A stretch of 64,000 bases of DNA from Brassica napus (GCF_020379485.1 NC_063451.1:23480630-23544629), one strand, 5' to 3'; shown: positions 11,290 through 22,391, numbered from the stretch's first letter. Notes: generated by a model not told the origin, from the letters alone. Numbers and translations are program-made.

Positions 11290-12144
11290 CTATAAGAGAA
11301 ATACCTTAGAATAATTTTAAAAATAAAATTACTACAAATATAGTACGCAAAATTTCAAAAAAATTAAAATAAATTTCATTAAAAAGTAAAAAAAAACGCT
11401 TCTATCCATAGGGTTAACTAATATACACTTAAAGTCTATATATGAAGGGTGGGCCTCGAGGGGAGTACGGTTTCGGGTTTAAAAATATTAATTAATATTT
11501 AAATTAAAATAATAATTTAAAAATAAATTTCAGAAAGAATTTTTGGATTTCAAATAGAAATTTCGAAAAATCAAAAAATAAATAAATAAAAAGTTTCTAA
11601 TTGAAAAAGGGTTTTCCAAAAAATAATATATATATATAGAGCGAGTAATATAAGGATTTTTTAACTGATAAAATTTCTTTTAATCATTTTCCTCTTTATA
11701 TGTTCTTTTTGTCAAAAAACCTCTTTTTAAGGTCTATTGGGAGATTTGCCCTATCTATAATGTTCATTCATTTACATATTCCAAAATTTAGGGTAATTCA
11801 CTAATTTGGAATTATAAGGAGTCTAATTGGTAGTTCGGATATGTAACTAACTGGTGACAATCAAAAACTCAAAGAATATGTGGAATGATAGGAATGATTA
11901 TTTCTGGAATTTAAAAGAATATAATCAACATTCCACTTATGATCCAAAACGTTTTTGATTTGGAATGATTTTTCAAATGATAGTTAATTTTTTTTTCTAG
12001 AATGGTATGGAATGAACTGGAATAAACATTCCATATTTTAATTGTAATTGGTGAACATTTTTTGGAATGCACATGAATTAAGCATTCATGAAGTTTTAAT
12101 TCCAAAAAATGCATTCATGGAATTAAGCATTAGGAATTGTAGCC
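11288..12144. other. AT-rich intergenic DNA
   Basis: No gene seen. Around 11,890-12,135 repeated GGAATG and CATTCC words in both orientations suggest a decayed MITE, but ends could not be fixed. Confidence 0.5.
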
Positions 12145-12147
12145 TAA

Positions 12148-13228
12148 GAGCATCTCCAAAAAGGAACTCTATTTTTAAGTTTTCAAAACTCTATATTTGA
12201 AGTTTAAAGGTGTTCTTCTCCAAAAGTAAAACTTCAAACTTAACTTCAAAACTATTTGTATTTTATAATATGGTCCTTATATTTTTCATAACTAATTTGA
12301 ATTTATAAAACTTTTGTAAATAACTAGCACATATATAAACATATTACAACAATATTAATTAATAAAATATTATATTAAAATATAAAATTTTAAACAAAAT
12401 AACTTAATTAATATTAAACTTCAAGAAAAATACCATATTATTCCATAAAGTGATTTTCGTAATGCATATATGATCTACTAGTGCATTTCAAAGTAAAAAT
12501 AGCTCTCTTCATTTTTAATTTGTAGATTATAGATAAAAATGGTTGTAATCGGGATATATTAATACTTGTAAATACATTAGATCATAACAAGAAAGTAAAA
12601 GAGAAACATAAAATATTACTAACAGACTAACTTTTATCGATGATATTAATACTCGTGAATGTATTCAATATGAACAAGAAAGAATTGAACGAAAAGACAT
12701 CATCAACAACAACAACCATCTTAAATTACACAAAAAAAATTGGACAATATTTGGAAATTTTGAAGGTTCCGGATCAAACTTACCTGACTATTAGTGTTGT
12801 TGTAATATTTAAATATGTGTAATAGTTATGTCTATGTAATTTTTTAAAACTTTTTTTTCTAAGTTTTTTTGTATATTTTTGTTATCTAAATCTAGTTTTA
12901 AATATTTTAAATCTTCTTTTAAAGTTTTATTTAATTTTATGTGTAAACTTAAATTTTGTAAACAAAACTTAAAATATTTATGAGATATAATTTTTATAAG
13001 GATTAAAATAATAAACAAGAAAATATTTATGAATTATAAATGTGATGTGTAATTGTAAGGACCAAAATACAAATAAAAATATGAAACTTCAAATTTGAAT
13101 TTTTGAGAAGTGAAACTTCAAATATAGAGTTTCACTGCTCAAAACTTCAAATTTGAAGTTTTGAAGCTTCTTTTTGGAGAACAAAAAACTTCATATTTGA
13201 AGTTATAGAGTGTCTTTTGGAGATGCTC
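12148..13228. mobile_element. PIF/Harbinger-type non-autonomous element (1081 bp)
   Basis: The termini are GAGCATCTCCAAAA at 12,148 and its reverse complement TTTTGGAGATGCTC ending at 13,228. Both are flanked by the trinucleotide TAA (12,145-12,147 and 13,229-13,231). A TWA target duplication with this kind of TIR is characteristic of the PIF/Harbinger superfamily. Subterminal repeats of ACTTCAAATTTGAAG type are abundant at both ends. No transposase frame was found, so it would need an element elsewhere for movement. It lies next to the R3-MYB exons at 13.3-13.9 kb. Confidence 0.8.
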
Positions 13229-13322
13229 TAAGAGATGGAACCGTAAGGGCGTATGTCACATTTTTTGTGGTAAAGTCCCTGCAAATGATCTTGGAAGAGA
13301 AAGAAAAGAAGATAGAATATAC

Positions 13323-13878
13323 CTATCGCCGACGAGTCTGTACATTCTTAAGATTAGATCTTCCTCTTGTTCGCTCATATTGATGAACTTCCACTCCACA
13401 CTACACACTTCTGCATTCATCAAACACACTTCTTCACTTTTATTATTCTCTTATACTACGTAAACGTAATAATCCCATTTGCATTTTTGCGACTATCTAC
13501 TTGAGTCTGAACGTTTCTTCTCTGGTCGTAAATACATATTTTCTATTTTATAAAACGTCTAATTTTGGCACTTTTCAAACAAATTAAAAAAAAATTATTA
13601 GAAAAAATTATCTTTATAAAAGGAGGAAGTATATGTGAATAATTAAGGCTGCACAATCTGGTAAATGCTAAGGGATAAATACAACTAGGGTTAACTATAT
13701 TTATCAAATACACTCCAACTAAACACGATTAATATCTCAAAGACGGGTACAATTATAGATCATGCATATATATAAGCTAATTAAAGGAAACACAAATGGA
13801 ATATATATCTATATAATGGCTATTAATAAAAGATGAACCATCAGAGTTGTGACGCTGGAGTCGGTACACTGAATCCAT
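13323..13878 (-). pseudogene. R3-MYB (TRY/TCL/CPC-type) exons 1 and 2, exon 3 missing
   Basis: Exon 1 (13,839-13,878) starts at ATG and encodes MDSVYRLQRHNSD. A GT…AG intron joins it in phase to exon 2 (13,323-13,410), which reads VCSVEWKFINM then SEQEEDLILRMYRLVGDR. This is the first half of the single MYB repeat of CPC/TRY/ETC/TCL proteins, small nuclear inhibitors of trichome fate and promoters of root hairs, including the acidic EED block used with bHLH partners. The expected third exon (WDLIAGR… and EIERYW) is not found. The donor GTATATTC at 13,322 is present, but only 44 bp later comes an AG, and a PIF element begins at 13,228. A GA-rich leader lies upstream (13,920-14,025). No such gene is known between MTM1 and CRF4 in Arabidopsis, so it is probably a transposed copy. 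Confidence 0.65.
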
Positions 13879-14419
13879 AAATGCAGGTGAAAAAAGAAAA
13901 CGTGAGAAACTGAAAAAGATGTATGCGAAATTATAAAAGAGAGAGCAGAGAGAGCAGAGACAGAGAGAAAGATAGCAATGCAAATCTTTCTCTTTTATTA
14001 TGTTTGTGTAGAGAGAGAGAGAGAGGGGGAGGGGGGTCATTTCGTTTTCAGTAAATAATACCAAGATGAAATATTATTTAATGTTCGTCAAAAACAAAAA
14101 TATTGTTAAAATCTGAAAAGGTAAATTCTTTGGCTTTATATAGCCAATATTTTAAATAAATTTGGAAGAACCATGATATTTCTTGGATTTATTTGCTGTT
14201 TTCTTTTGTATCAAATAGTCGTCGACGATTTGGGGGACTCAGGTCCCAGGAAATTAGTGGTGTTTGGACGTCTCTTGTCTTTTGGAAAATTAAAGCTACT
14301 TATACAATTGGAGTCGTTGTTGTGGTTATGACAATATGGTTTAACAAAATTGACGGTATGGCTCGTGAGTTGTGAAGATGCAAATGGAGCTTGTAGATGT
14401 CGATAGTTTTATGTGACTA

Positions 14420-15150
14420 ACTATACGACGAAGTCACTGATACTGGATACATTAGTCGTTACTACATAAGGCATGTGGAGTGGTAGGTTACCATGTGGAT
14501 GCAAGATATGCTTAGATGGAGAAGGATAAACTGAGGGTTCATGTCTTGACGTAGTCGTTGAAGTAGTTGATGAGGCAGTATGTGTCAAAAAGTGAACCAG
14601 GAGGCATGCGGAGTGGTAGAGACCATGTGGACGCAAGATGCTGAACTGGCGTGGGATAAACTTGAGGAGCAAGTTTATACCATGAAGAAAAGGAAAGAAA
14701 TAAACTTGGGGAGCAAGTTTATGCCTCGAGGAATAAGTGCATTTCAAGAAAAGGAAAGTGTACTTATTGATATGGAAGTTGTCCATATCCATGTTCCTTG
14801 GAGGCTAGGGTTTCAGGAATGTGGAGATCACTATAAAAAAGCTATGGAGTCATTTGTATTCCATAAGACACTGGCTATTATTATAGAGAAATGATGAAAA
14901 TCCCTTGGGGGTGTTCTTGGGTCGTAAGGCAGATGTTGAAGTACTGACGATAGAGAGACAAGTTTGGGTAGATTAGGAATCTTTCAGTAGCAGCTGTTAG
15001 GGTGTTAACAGACTATGTAAAGCTGATAAACAAGTCTTGTAATAGATTGTTTAGGCGATTTCTAATAAAGCAATAAATGGTTGTGTGTATCTATTTTGTC
15101 TCTTGATTTATCTTCTACATTACTCAATTGTGGTGTCATCTTTACACTAA
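14420..15150 (+). mobile_element. LTR-retrotransposon remnant, copia-like 3' part
   Basis: The block has repeated phrases of the type CATGTGGATGCAAGA and TTGGGGAGCAAGTTTATG. Further on come TGTTAGGGTGTTAACAGAC (about 14,996) and an AATAAAGCAATAAATGG polyadenylation-like stretch near 15,067, ending close to ACAATTGTGG. This matches my memory of Brassica copia 3' untranslated/LTR sequence, but no pol motif is present. Boundaries are approximate. A 104-codon plus frame at 14,580-14,894 is most likely incidental. Confidence 0.35.
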
Positions 15151-15411
15151 CAGGTTGAACGATCGATGTTATACATTCATAACACTGCCTGCCCTAAGGG
15201 GTTATATGCACCCTTTTGTGCTCAGTCAGGTTGAAGTTAATAAAATAGTGCAGCAGAAATTTTGAAATTGAGTGGCACGAATAAACAAACCAAACAGTTT
15301 TTTTTTGAACACCAAACACAAGTTGGCACGAACATATTGTTAACACTCATGAATTTTTTGAATTTTTTGAATTTTTTGAATGGTACTAAAAATTAAGTTA
15401 ATAGTCAAGTA

Positions 15412-15541
15412 CTCTCTCCGTTCCCGAAAGTAAGATTTTTTAGATTTTTTAGATTTTTTCTTGTTTCACAAAGATAAATTTTTTATATTGTTAAGATACC
15501 GTGCATACTATAGAAAATCTTACGTTTGGAAACGGAGAGAG
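15412..15541. mobile_element. Stowaway-type MITE (130 bp)
   Basis: CTCTCTCCGTTCCCGAAAGTAAG at the left is mirrored by CTTACGTTTGGAAACGGAGAGAG at the right, and the element is flanked by TA on both sides (15,410-15,411 and 15,542-15,543). The CTCYCTCCGTT terminus and TA target are standard for Stowaway/Mariner MITEs. Confidence 0.85.
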
Positions 15542-15544
15542 TAA

Positions 15545-16600
15545 AAAACTAGGAGCATCAGACAGAAAAAGACTAGGATGGCTTTGTTCTCGTGGGATCC
15601 AATGCAATATGACGGCACACACAACAAAAAAAAAAAGTAGATTTGTTTTCTTTAGGATAGAAGTGGATTTCTCAATAAAAAAGAAAATGAAAAAGAAATA
15701 AAATGAAAACAGAACATAATGTCTCAGAAATAACTTTTCAGAACTCTCCTAGATATCATCGTTCATGTGTTATTTCTTGATTATTCATATTATTTAAAAT
15801 AAAAATAGTTACTTACTAAAAATACATTAAAGTAACAATATAAAATTTTAGATAACTTTTTTTTTGTCAACAAAAATTTTAGATAACTTCACAAGAGTTT
15901 CTTGAGCAATGGCGTTGCTTTAAGGTGAATGCCAATATGTAGCATTATTCATGACCGTAGAAAATTATAATATTATGGCAGCATGAAAATACAGTCTCAT
16001 CGCCAATGTAACGAACGCAAGAAGAGACGATGTAACGAAGATGGTTTTTTCAGAAATTTTAGACTCAATTAAAATTTTGCTAATCAAAAAGAGAACTATA
16101 TGTTTATATAGACAAAATAGGATGTTTAACTATGAGCACCGCATACAAGATTGTATGTTTTGTGTTTTGAATCTGGGATAAGTGTTTGATCCCAAAAATA
16201 AAAAATTTTGAAGCTTTTCTTCACTTTCTGAATTTCTTTAGAGTAAGGTGAAAACGGTTCAATTTTATAGTTACGAAACCATCTTCACTAAATAAGAATA
16301 AACTGTCGCAAAAATCACATGAATTTGTCGAATATTTTTTATACATTCTATTGTCCATATGAACGTTTCAAATTCTGTGTGTAAGGGTGATATACCTTTT
16401 TGTATTTCTTTCCCCTATCAGTTCAAAACCTTATAATGTATTATACCCACTGTGTCTTGAAAATAAATATATCCTTCCAAAATCCATCCGTAAAACCTAT
16501 CTTCCTACTTCACATGGTATGCTTTGTGTTATCTACTCCATGAATAATATGAATAATGTTTGAGTAATTCCATTCTGGACCATTTATATTTCTGCCTTAT
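15545..16600. other. AT-rich intergenic DNA
   Basis: No gene seen. Scattered AT-rich unique sequence between a MITE and a LINE remnant. Confidence 0.5.
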
Positions 16601-16609
16601 TCCATATAA

Positions 16610-16815
16610 TCGTTTCTGTCTCTACTAAATATAAAATGTTTCTAGAATCTCTATAATGCTATTGAAAACCATATCATTGTGCTCTTTCCAAATATATATT
16701 ATAGAATCCAAATAAATTGATGGTCTTTCTACGGATATATTTATCATTGGCTGTGACATAATTTGTTCTAACACGGTTTCTATGAAAAATAAAGATTCAT
16801 TATTGGTAATCACGT
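16610..16815 (-). pseudogene. LINE ORF2 shred
   Basis: A 62-codon minus frame includes SIIYIWKEHNDMVFNSII, like the IYxIWKERN segment that follows the zinc-knuckle region in plant LINE ORF2 proteins. Everything else has decayed. It could be chance, but the motif is characteristic. Confidence 0.4.
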
Positions 16816-16985
16816 AATTTTATGCTAAATCTAACTATAATTGTTTTGTTTAGCTTATGTTGTTCAAAAGACATTAAATACCAAAGTTCAGTTGAAAAAA
16901 AAAACTCAAATCTATGGAGATAAACAAAGTGTAAGAACAGAGAGAGTAGACCTACGTCGTGGCTTTTAATATTGAGCAATACTTA

Positions 16986-17963
16986 CGTTCGCCCCTGTGA
17001 TGAATGGTTAAATTCATCACACTTTTCGTAACCAATCAAAGTGCCATGTATGAATAGTTAAAAAAGGCAATAAAAATAAAATAAAAAATAGCTGAAAAAA
17101 AACAACACCGACATTAATTAACGTCGTCTAAAAACCTAAACTCTAAAACCATAAATCCTAAATCTGAAACACTAAACCATAAATCTCAATCCTAAAATCT
17201 AAACCCTAAATCTTAAACCTTAAACCCAAACTCTAAACAATAAACCTTAAATCCTAAAATCTAAACCCTAAACCCACAACTCTAAACCATAAACCCTAAA
17301 ATCTAAACCCTAAATCCTAAATCCTAAACCCTAAACTCAAATCGTAAACTCTAAACCCAAAATTTCAAATCCTAAACCCTAAACTCTAAATCATAAACCC
17401 TAAACCCAAACCTCTAAACTGTAAACCCATCTGCTAGTTAATAAGATTAAGGTTTACGGTTTAGAGGTTTGAGTTGAGGGTTTATGATTTAGGGTTTGGG
17501 TTTAAGATTTAAAGTTTTGGGTTTATGGTTTAGGATTTAGGATTTATGATTTAGGTTTTGGGTTTAAGATTTAAAGTTTTGGGTTTAAGGTTTAGGATTT
17601 AGGGTTTAGATTTAAAGATTTAGGGTTTTGGGTTTAGAGTTTTGGGTTTAGGCTTTAGAGTTTAGATTTTAGGATTTAGGGTTTATTGTGTAGAGTTTGG
17701 GTTTAGGGTTTAAGATTTAGGGTTTAGATTTTAGGATTGAGGCTTATGGTTTAGTGTTTTGGATTTAGGGTTTATGGTTTTAGAGTTTAGGTTTTTAGAA
17801 TTTAGAGTTTTGCAGATGTCGCTAATTAATGTCGGTGTTGTTTTTTTTCCAGCTATTTAATTTTTTATTTTTATTGTCTTTTTAAACTATTCATACTTGG
17901 CATTTTGGTTGGTTATGTTATGAAGAGTGTGGTGAATTTAACCATTCACCATAGGGGTGAACC
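16986..17963. mobile_element. foldback MITE with telomere-like repeats in both arms
   Basis: Termini CGTTCGCCCCTGTGATGAATGG and the complement of CCATTCACCATAGGGGTGAACC form long TIRs, and TA flanks both ends (16,984-16,985 and 17,964-17,965). The arms continue inward as near-complementary sequence. The left arm (17,130-17,430) is packed with degenerate AAACCCTAAA/AAACCCTAAATCC units and the right arm (17,450-17,815) with the complementary TTTAGGGTTT units. Outside the repeats both arms share ATTAATTAACGTCG/CGCTAATTAATGTCG. The whole 978 bp can fold on itself. No coding frame is present. Confidence 0.75.
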
Positions 17964-17966
17964 TAA

Positions 17967-18262
17967 GACCATCTCCAATGGGGGTTATTCCCATTGGGGT
18001 TCTTAATATATGTATTATGTATATATATATGTATATATTATATATGTGTAAATAATTGTGGGGTCTATAATTATTGTGGAAACCCATAAATAAAGGTTTT
18101 TAGGGATTCTTAAAACCCTCTTTTAAGAATCTTTACCTATGGGGTTCCACAAAAATTGTGGACCCCACAATTACTTATACATATATAATATATACATACA
18201 TATATATATACATAACACATATATTAAGAACCCCAACGGGAAGAACCCCGTTGGAAGTGCTC
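17967..18262. mobile_element. PIF/Harbinger-like foldback MITE (296 bp)
   Basis: GACCATCTCCAATGGGGGTT at the left pairs with AACGGGAAGAACCCCGTTGG and GAAGTGCTC at the right; nearly the entire element is a palindrome. TAA is present at 17,964-17,966 and 18,263-18,265. The left TAA overlaps the TA flank of the preceding foldback element and the right TAA borders the next element. Confidence 0.8.
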
Positions 18263-18699
18263 TAAGACCATCTCCAACAATAGATATGGTGTTAGAGTTC
18301 TAAATCATTTTTTTAATTGAAAATAATCAAATTAAAAAAATTTAGATACTTGTTTAGTTTTAACCCCTCCAATGGTAGAACCAATTAAAAGTTCTAAGTT
18401 TCAAAAATTAGAAAACTTGTAATAATAGATTCCTTGCATCTCATTCTATAATAAAAAAACTTATAATTATTGAACAAGACATCAAACATATCACTCTGTC
18501 CGAGCTCATTTTCCAACCAAACAAGACAATTCATCAAACATATCACTCTGTTTTACAGTGCATCAAACTGATTCAGAAAGACATTAATAACTACTAATCC
18601 AACCGTCCACTTCAAAATCTCACCGTTGATTATGAAGTCGGATATTTCATAATTATCTATACCAAATATCAACTCAATAAAAATTAATTTATCTTGTCA

Positions 18700-19110
18700 A
18701 ACGGAGTCCTAACAATGCAGCAATAGAACAGTTTCTCCAGTTTCTGCAGATTTAAATGATTTTGGGCCAACTTTGAAGGTGATTTGCGAATTGATCATAG
18801 CTCTGATGCGTACTCCGATTGATTCCATGAACTCTCTGCAAGTAGAACTTTCTATATATTACTTGGTCGTGATTCACTACCTTTTATTCTGACCATAATC
18901 CTCTCCTAAAGTAGCTTACCTGTACATTATTTCATGGGTTCAAGTTGCAGTTTTTGGACAGATTCAACAGAATCTTGTTGAACAAGCAAAAGACACAACA
19001 ATTGATTATTACCTCTTGCAGTGGTACTGTAAGCCCGAATAGTTTCTCAAACTCGAACCAAACATGGTAGGGAGAAGTTACCTCAAAAAATTTAAGAGCA
19101 CGCTCAAGTT
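18700..19110 (-). pseudogene. captured exon fragments of an unidentified gene
   Basis: On the minus strand, an exon-like stretch near 19,095-19,012 reads ALKFFEVTSPYHVWFEFEK then LFGLTVPLQE and is followed by a GTAATAATC donor. After some 170 bp a CTACTTGCAG acceptor near 18,838 precedes a second stretch reading MESIGVRIRAMINSQITF then KVGPKSFKSAETGETV. Possibly a small exon around 18,945-18,990 (DSVESVQKLQLEPMK) lies between. I do not recognise the protein. Intact splice signals and ungapped coding periodicity suggest capture from genomic DNA rather than from mRNA. Confidence 0.5.
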
Positions 19111-19357
19111 TTGAAACTTGATGGCAGAATACACCAACACCATAAAAAATCAATCACAAAACCATGGATTCTTGAAACTTGACGATATGGGGAGTAATCA
19201 TACAACAAGCCTGATAAAGAATCAATCACAACACCATACAATAAACATAGCCAACAAAAAGTTTGATCTTTTAAATGATAAAAACTTGCCTCTTTCATAA
19301 CAGAGTCTTCTTTTATACAAAATCGGTTTCTATCTATAAAACCGATCTTACGGAAAA

Positions 19358-19565
19358 GTGTCGGCCATGGAAGTCTTCGAGAAGCTAGAGAAAGTAGGGG
19401 GGAGGCACTTACGGCAAAGTGTACAGAGCGAGAGAGAAAGCTACGGGTCTCATCGTCGCTTTGAAGAAGACTCGTCTCCACGAAGACGAAGAAGGCGTTC
19501 CTCCCACCACTCTCTGCGAGATCTCCATCCTCCGCATGCTCGGTCGCGATCCCTACATCGTCAAG
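19358..19565 (+). pseudogene. captured CDKB2-like kinase exon 1
   Basis: The start reads [14 protein letters not shown], then one inserted base in the glycine-rich loop shifts the frame. After it the sequence continues [29 protein letters not shown] and [14 protein letters not shown]. The PPTTLRE-type helix (here with Cys for Arg) is the mark of plant B2-type cyclin-dependent kinases, which act at G2/M; the ATP-binding lysine in VALKK is retained. Only the N-terminal lobe, about 70 of about 310 residues, is present, ending near GRDPYIVK. It is not a working kinase. Confidence 0.85.
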
Positions 19566-20029
19566 TTTTGATTACTCTTTCCTGTAGAGCAGTCAACCAC
19601 AAGAACAACAAAAGGGCAGTAAATTTTCATGGAAAATCCAGGAAAAGGATTCGAATTTTTGTCGTGAAACTCACATGTTATCTTGATTGAAAGAAGCATA
19701 GTAGATAGAGGATGGAGAGGATTGACAGCTGAGTCGCCAAATTGTGAAAGAAGATCTCTGTTTCGTCTACAAAAAAAAAAGAGTTGCTTTCAATCCGCGA
19801 AAGAGAGAGAAAAAGAACAATTGGATTTAATTTTTTTCCCCTTTAAATACTACCCTATCACAAAGTGACACATATTATTTAGAATTGGTTCTAAAACTTT
19901 CATTTTTAGAACTTTCATTTTTAGAACCATATATATCTATTTTTTCTCATTTTGATTTAATTTTCAACATTTATTTACTTAGAACCATCATATAGAATCC
20001 TCATGGATACTCCATTGGAGATGGTCTAT

Positions 20030-21010
20030 GTATTGTTCTTTAATATTGGGCCCAATTTAGGTCAACAACTTCTTCAAAGCTGGCAAGAAGACCCCCACCC
20101 CCTTCCCCACTGGCTGGCTTCTACACTACAAATTCACTGCCTTGAACAATGTAAATATATACTTATACTTCAGTTACAGTCCAAGTCTCATCAAAGCGTT
20201 TTAACGGGAAGTAAGTAAATCAATATGATAAAATGAGAGAGAAAAGTAACTTGAGAGGACAAAATAGAATGAACTGTGGCTAAAATTAAACTACGTGCGG
20301 TAAATAAAGGAGTAGCATCTGTTTCTATTGGGTTCTGCCAACATCTGCACAAGAGAGAGACACAAAGAGAGAGAGGAGATAGAGACATTACACACTATTT
20401 AGTATTTATAGGGGCGTAGACTGATGTTATTGTACGTACGATTGTTGCATTTATATTTATAGTGTTACAGCGTTTGGTCTACGAATGAACGGTTTCAATA
20501 TTTTTTTTAGAAAATACAATTGTTATATGTTCAATACAAAAAACGTTCTGCTAAGGGTTGATTCATGGTCTACGTACATGCACATCAGCTTTCGACAGTG
20601 CAGACAAATACGACACAGCCCGAGCATAGATGCGTTTCATATAACTACATCAATAACGAAATGTTCTAAGATAATACATTAAAACATGTTTTAACATGTT
20701 TTTGTTCCATAAATACAAAAAATAAAAAATAATCAAAAAATAACATTCATTAAATAGTATAAAGATTTAGAGTAATATATATTTTTAAAAAATATTTATT
20801 TCTATTTAATATATTATCACTTAAAAATAAATTGTTCTTTTCACTCTTTAATGAAAGTTATTTTGATTATTTTGTGCTATTTATATAATAAAGATTATTT
20901 TGATGAAAATTTCCATATCTAAAGTGTATGTAAAAGTCTGCAATCTCTTTATATTCAATATACCTTTGAATTTTAACAGGATGTTGGTGTTTTTCAAATT
21001 AATGTCTGAT
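20030..21010. other. intergenic, no gene seen
   Basis: AT-rich DNA with a GA-rich stretch near 20,350-20,385. Short frames in both directions show no motif. A phrase around 20,945-21,000 (ATACCTTTGAATTTTAACA) recurs at about 21,405 and 21,467, so this end belongs to a small repeat family. Confidence 0.5.
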
Positions 21011-21011
21011 T

Positions 21012-21530
21012 TGTTGAGATTGTACAGCTCATGTCCAACTCTATATAGTCTGATTAGTATGATATTGTCCATTTTGGGTTTTAGGCAAGTCCGCATGGTT
21101 TTACTTTTTGGTTTCTTTCCCAAAAGGCCTCGTACTAATTAGCCTTCCACGGGGATCTTTCAGAATCAGTAAGTCTTCTTTCATATTAACCTCACAACCC
21201 ATCTCGGTTGCTTGTCCAAGACTTATGATATTGTGTTTAAGACTTGGGATGTAGTAGATATCTTTGAGTGCTCTTCTCTCTCCTGTTTTTCGGATGAACG
21301 TGATCGAACCATATTGTTGGGATTGTACAGCCCATGTCCAACTCTATATTGTCCGATTAGTACGATATGATTTATACCTTTGATTTTATCTCTTTATATC
21401 TAATATACCTTTGAATTTTAACAAGATGTTGGAGTTTTCAAGTTCAAGTTTAACCTTTTATATTCAATATACCTTTGAATTTTAACAGAAAGTTGGAATT
21501 TCATGTCTGATTTTATTTCTTCTGGTTAGT
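21012..21530 (-). mobile_element. rearranged copia fragments
   Basis: TGTTGAGATTGTACAGCTCA at 21,012 and its near copy at 21,315 are direct repeats that look like the first 50-60 bp of one LTR. Between them, on minus (about 21,310-21,145), the frame reads LKDIYYIPSLKHNIISLGQ and ATEMGCEVNMKEDLLILKD, the protease/pre-integrase region of copia pol. The repeat pair TATACCTTTGAATTTTAACA at about 20,958, 21,405 and 21,467 overlaps these pieces. The arrangement is scrambled relative to an intact element. Confidence 0.55.
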
Positions 21531-21638
21531 ATGATTGTTCATGTTGGACACAAATGCTAATGCCATATAAATTCATTATAAAACTTATTCTCATAGCATA
21601 GTCGAATATTTTTTATATACAAGATATTATTTGTCTAA

Positions 21639-21909
21639 GAATATCTCCAATCCATTTATATATATATATATATATATGTCTCTATAATATTGTCTAGAGA
21701 TAAAACTATATCAGTTCATCTCTATTCCTTCTTCTAAAATAGATATTACTATTTTTCTTTTTTTTTTTATTGAAGAGGAAATAACATTCTTCTATTTTTA
21801 CTCTATTTTTAGATATTTCTATTTTAAAAAACATTATAACAAATTTCATATGTATTATAGAGTAATTCTAATTTAAGAAGAGAAACATCAAAATATATTA
21901 TAGATGGTC
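21639..21909. mobile_element. PIF/Harbinger-like MITE
   Basis: GAATATCTCCAATCCATTTA at the left and TATTATAGATGGTC at the right are a weak TIR pair flanked by TAA on both sides (21,636-21,638 and 21,910-21,912). The termini resemble those of the elements at 12,148 and 17,967. Confidence 0.5.
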
Positions 21910-22391
21910 TAAAAACATATGTTAAATCAAACAACATATATAAATCACCTATCCTGGTTTTATTACATCTTGGTACAAAATGGAAATCCACGGCTTTATC
22001 TAATCAAACTTTTGGAATCAAGTTAAAAACTCACAAAACTTTTACCAAGCCTCAGCAATAGATTTAGCTGATCAAAAAAAGATCTAAAGTAGCTAAGGAG
22101 TTCAAGATTTTTATCAGTAAACTATATTCTCACAACAGTCTGAGGGGACATACAAGTCTCGGTCTACAACCTCTTAGAATTTTTTTTGAATTTTTTTAAA
22201 ATTTCACATTGTTGAAGATAAGATAATAGTGAATACGATCTGAGCTCAAAGAGAAAAATGGAAATTGAAGAAATGTTTCAGTTATCAGATTCTGTTACAA
22301 ACGTTTTACATATATAGTCTCCGTGTATACATGTACCGGAGACAATTTACAATAACTGAAATAAACCAACTCTACACATTAATATTACCCC

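Larger units (their letters stand above)
18266..20026. mobile_element. Pack-type element carrying host-gene exons
   Basis: The termini are GACCATCTCCAA at 18,266 and TTGGAGATGGTC ending at 20,026, the same TIR type as the neighbouring 296-bp MITE. The left flank is TAA, the right flank TAT. Subterminal GTTCTAAA/AGAACCA repeats occur at both ends. The 1761-bp interior has no transposase. It contains a CDKB2-type kinase exon on plus and unidentified, intron-separated exon-like segments on minus. This is the anatomy of a Pack-TYPE (gene-capturing) non-autonomous element. The TSD mismatch leaves room for two merged elements. Confidence 0.6.

Noticed and set aside
17130..17815. True interstitial telomere or chromosome end
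   Set aside because: The AAACCCT-like units are degenerate and symmetrical on the two arms of a TIR-bounded element, so an element-borne repeat explains them better.
19104..19481. 125-codon minus frame over the CDKB2 exon
   Set aside because: It is antisense to the recognisable kinase exon and shows no motif of its own.
20030..20400. Canonical miRNA precursor
   Set aside because: Checked for conserved miRNA words (miR156, 164, 172, 319 types) by eye and found none, and no long hairpin.
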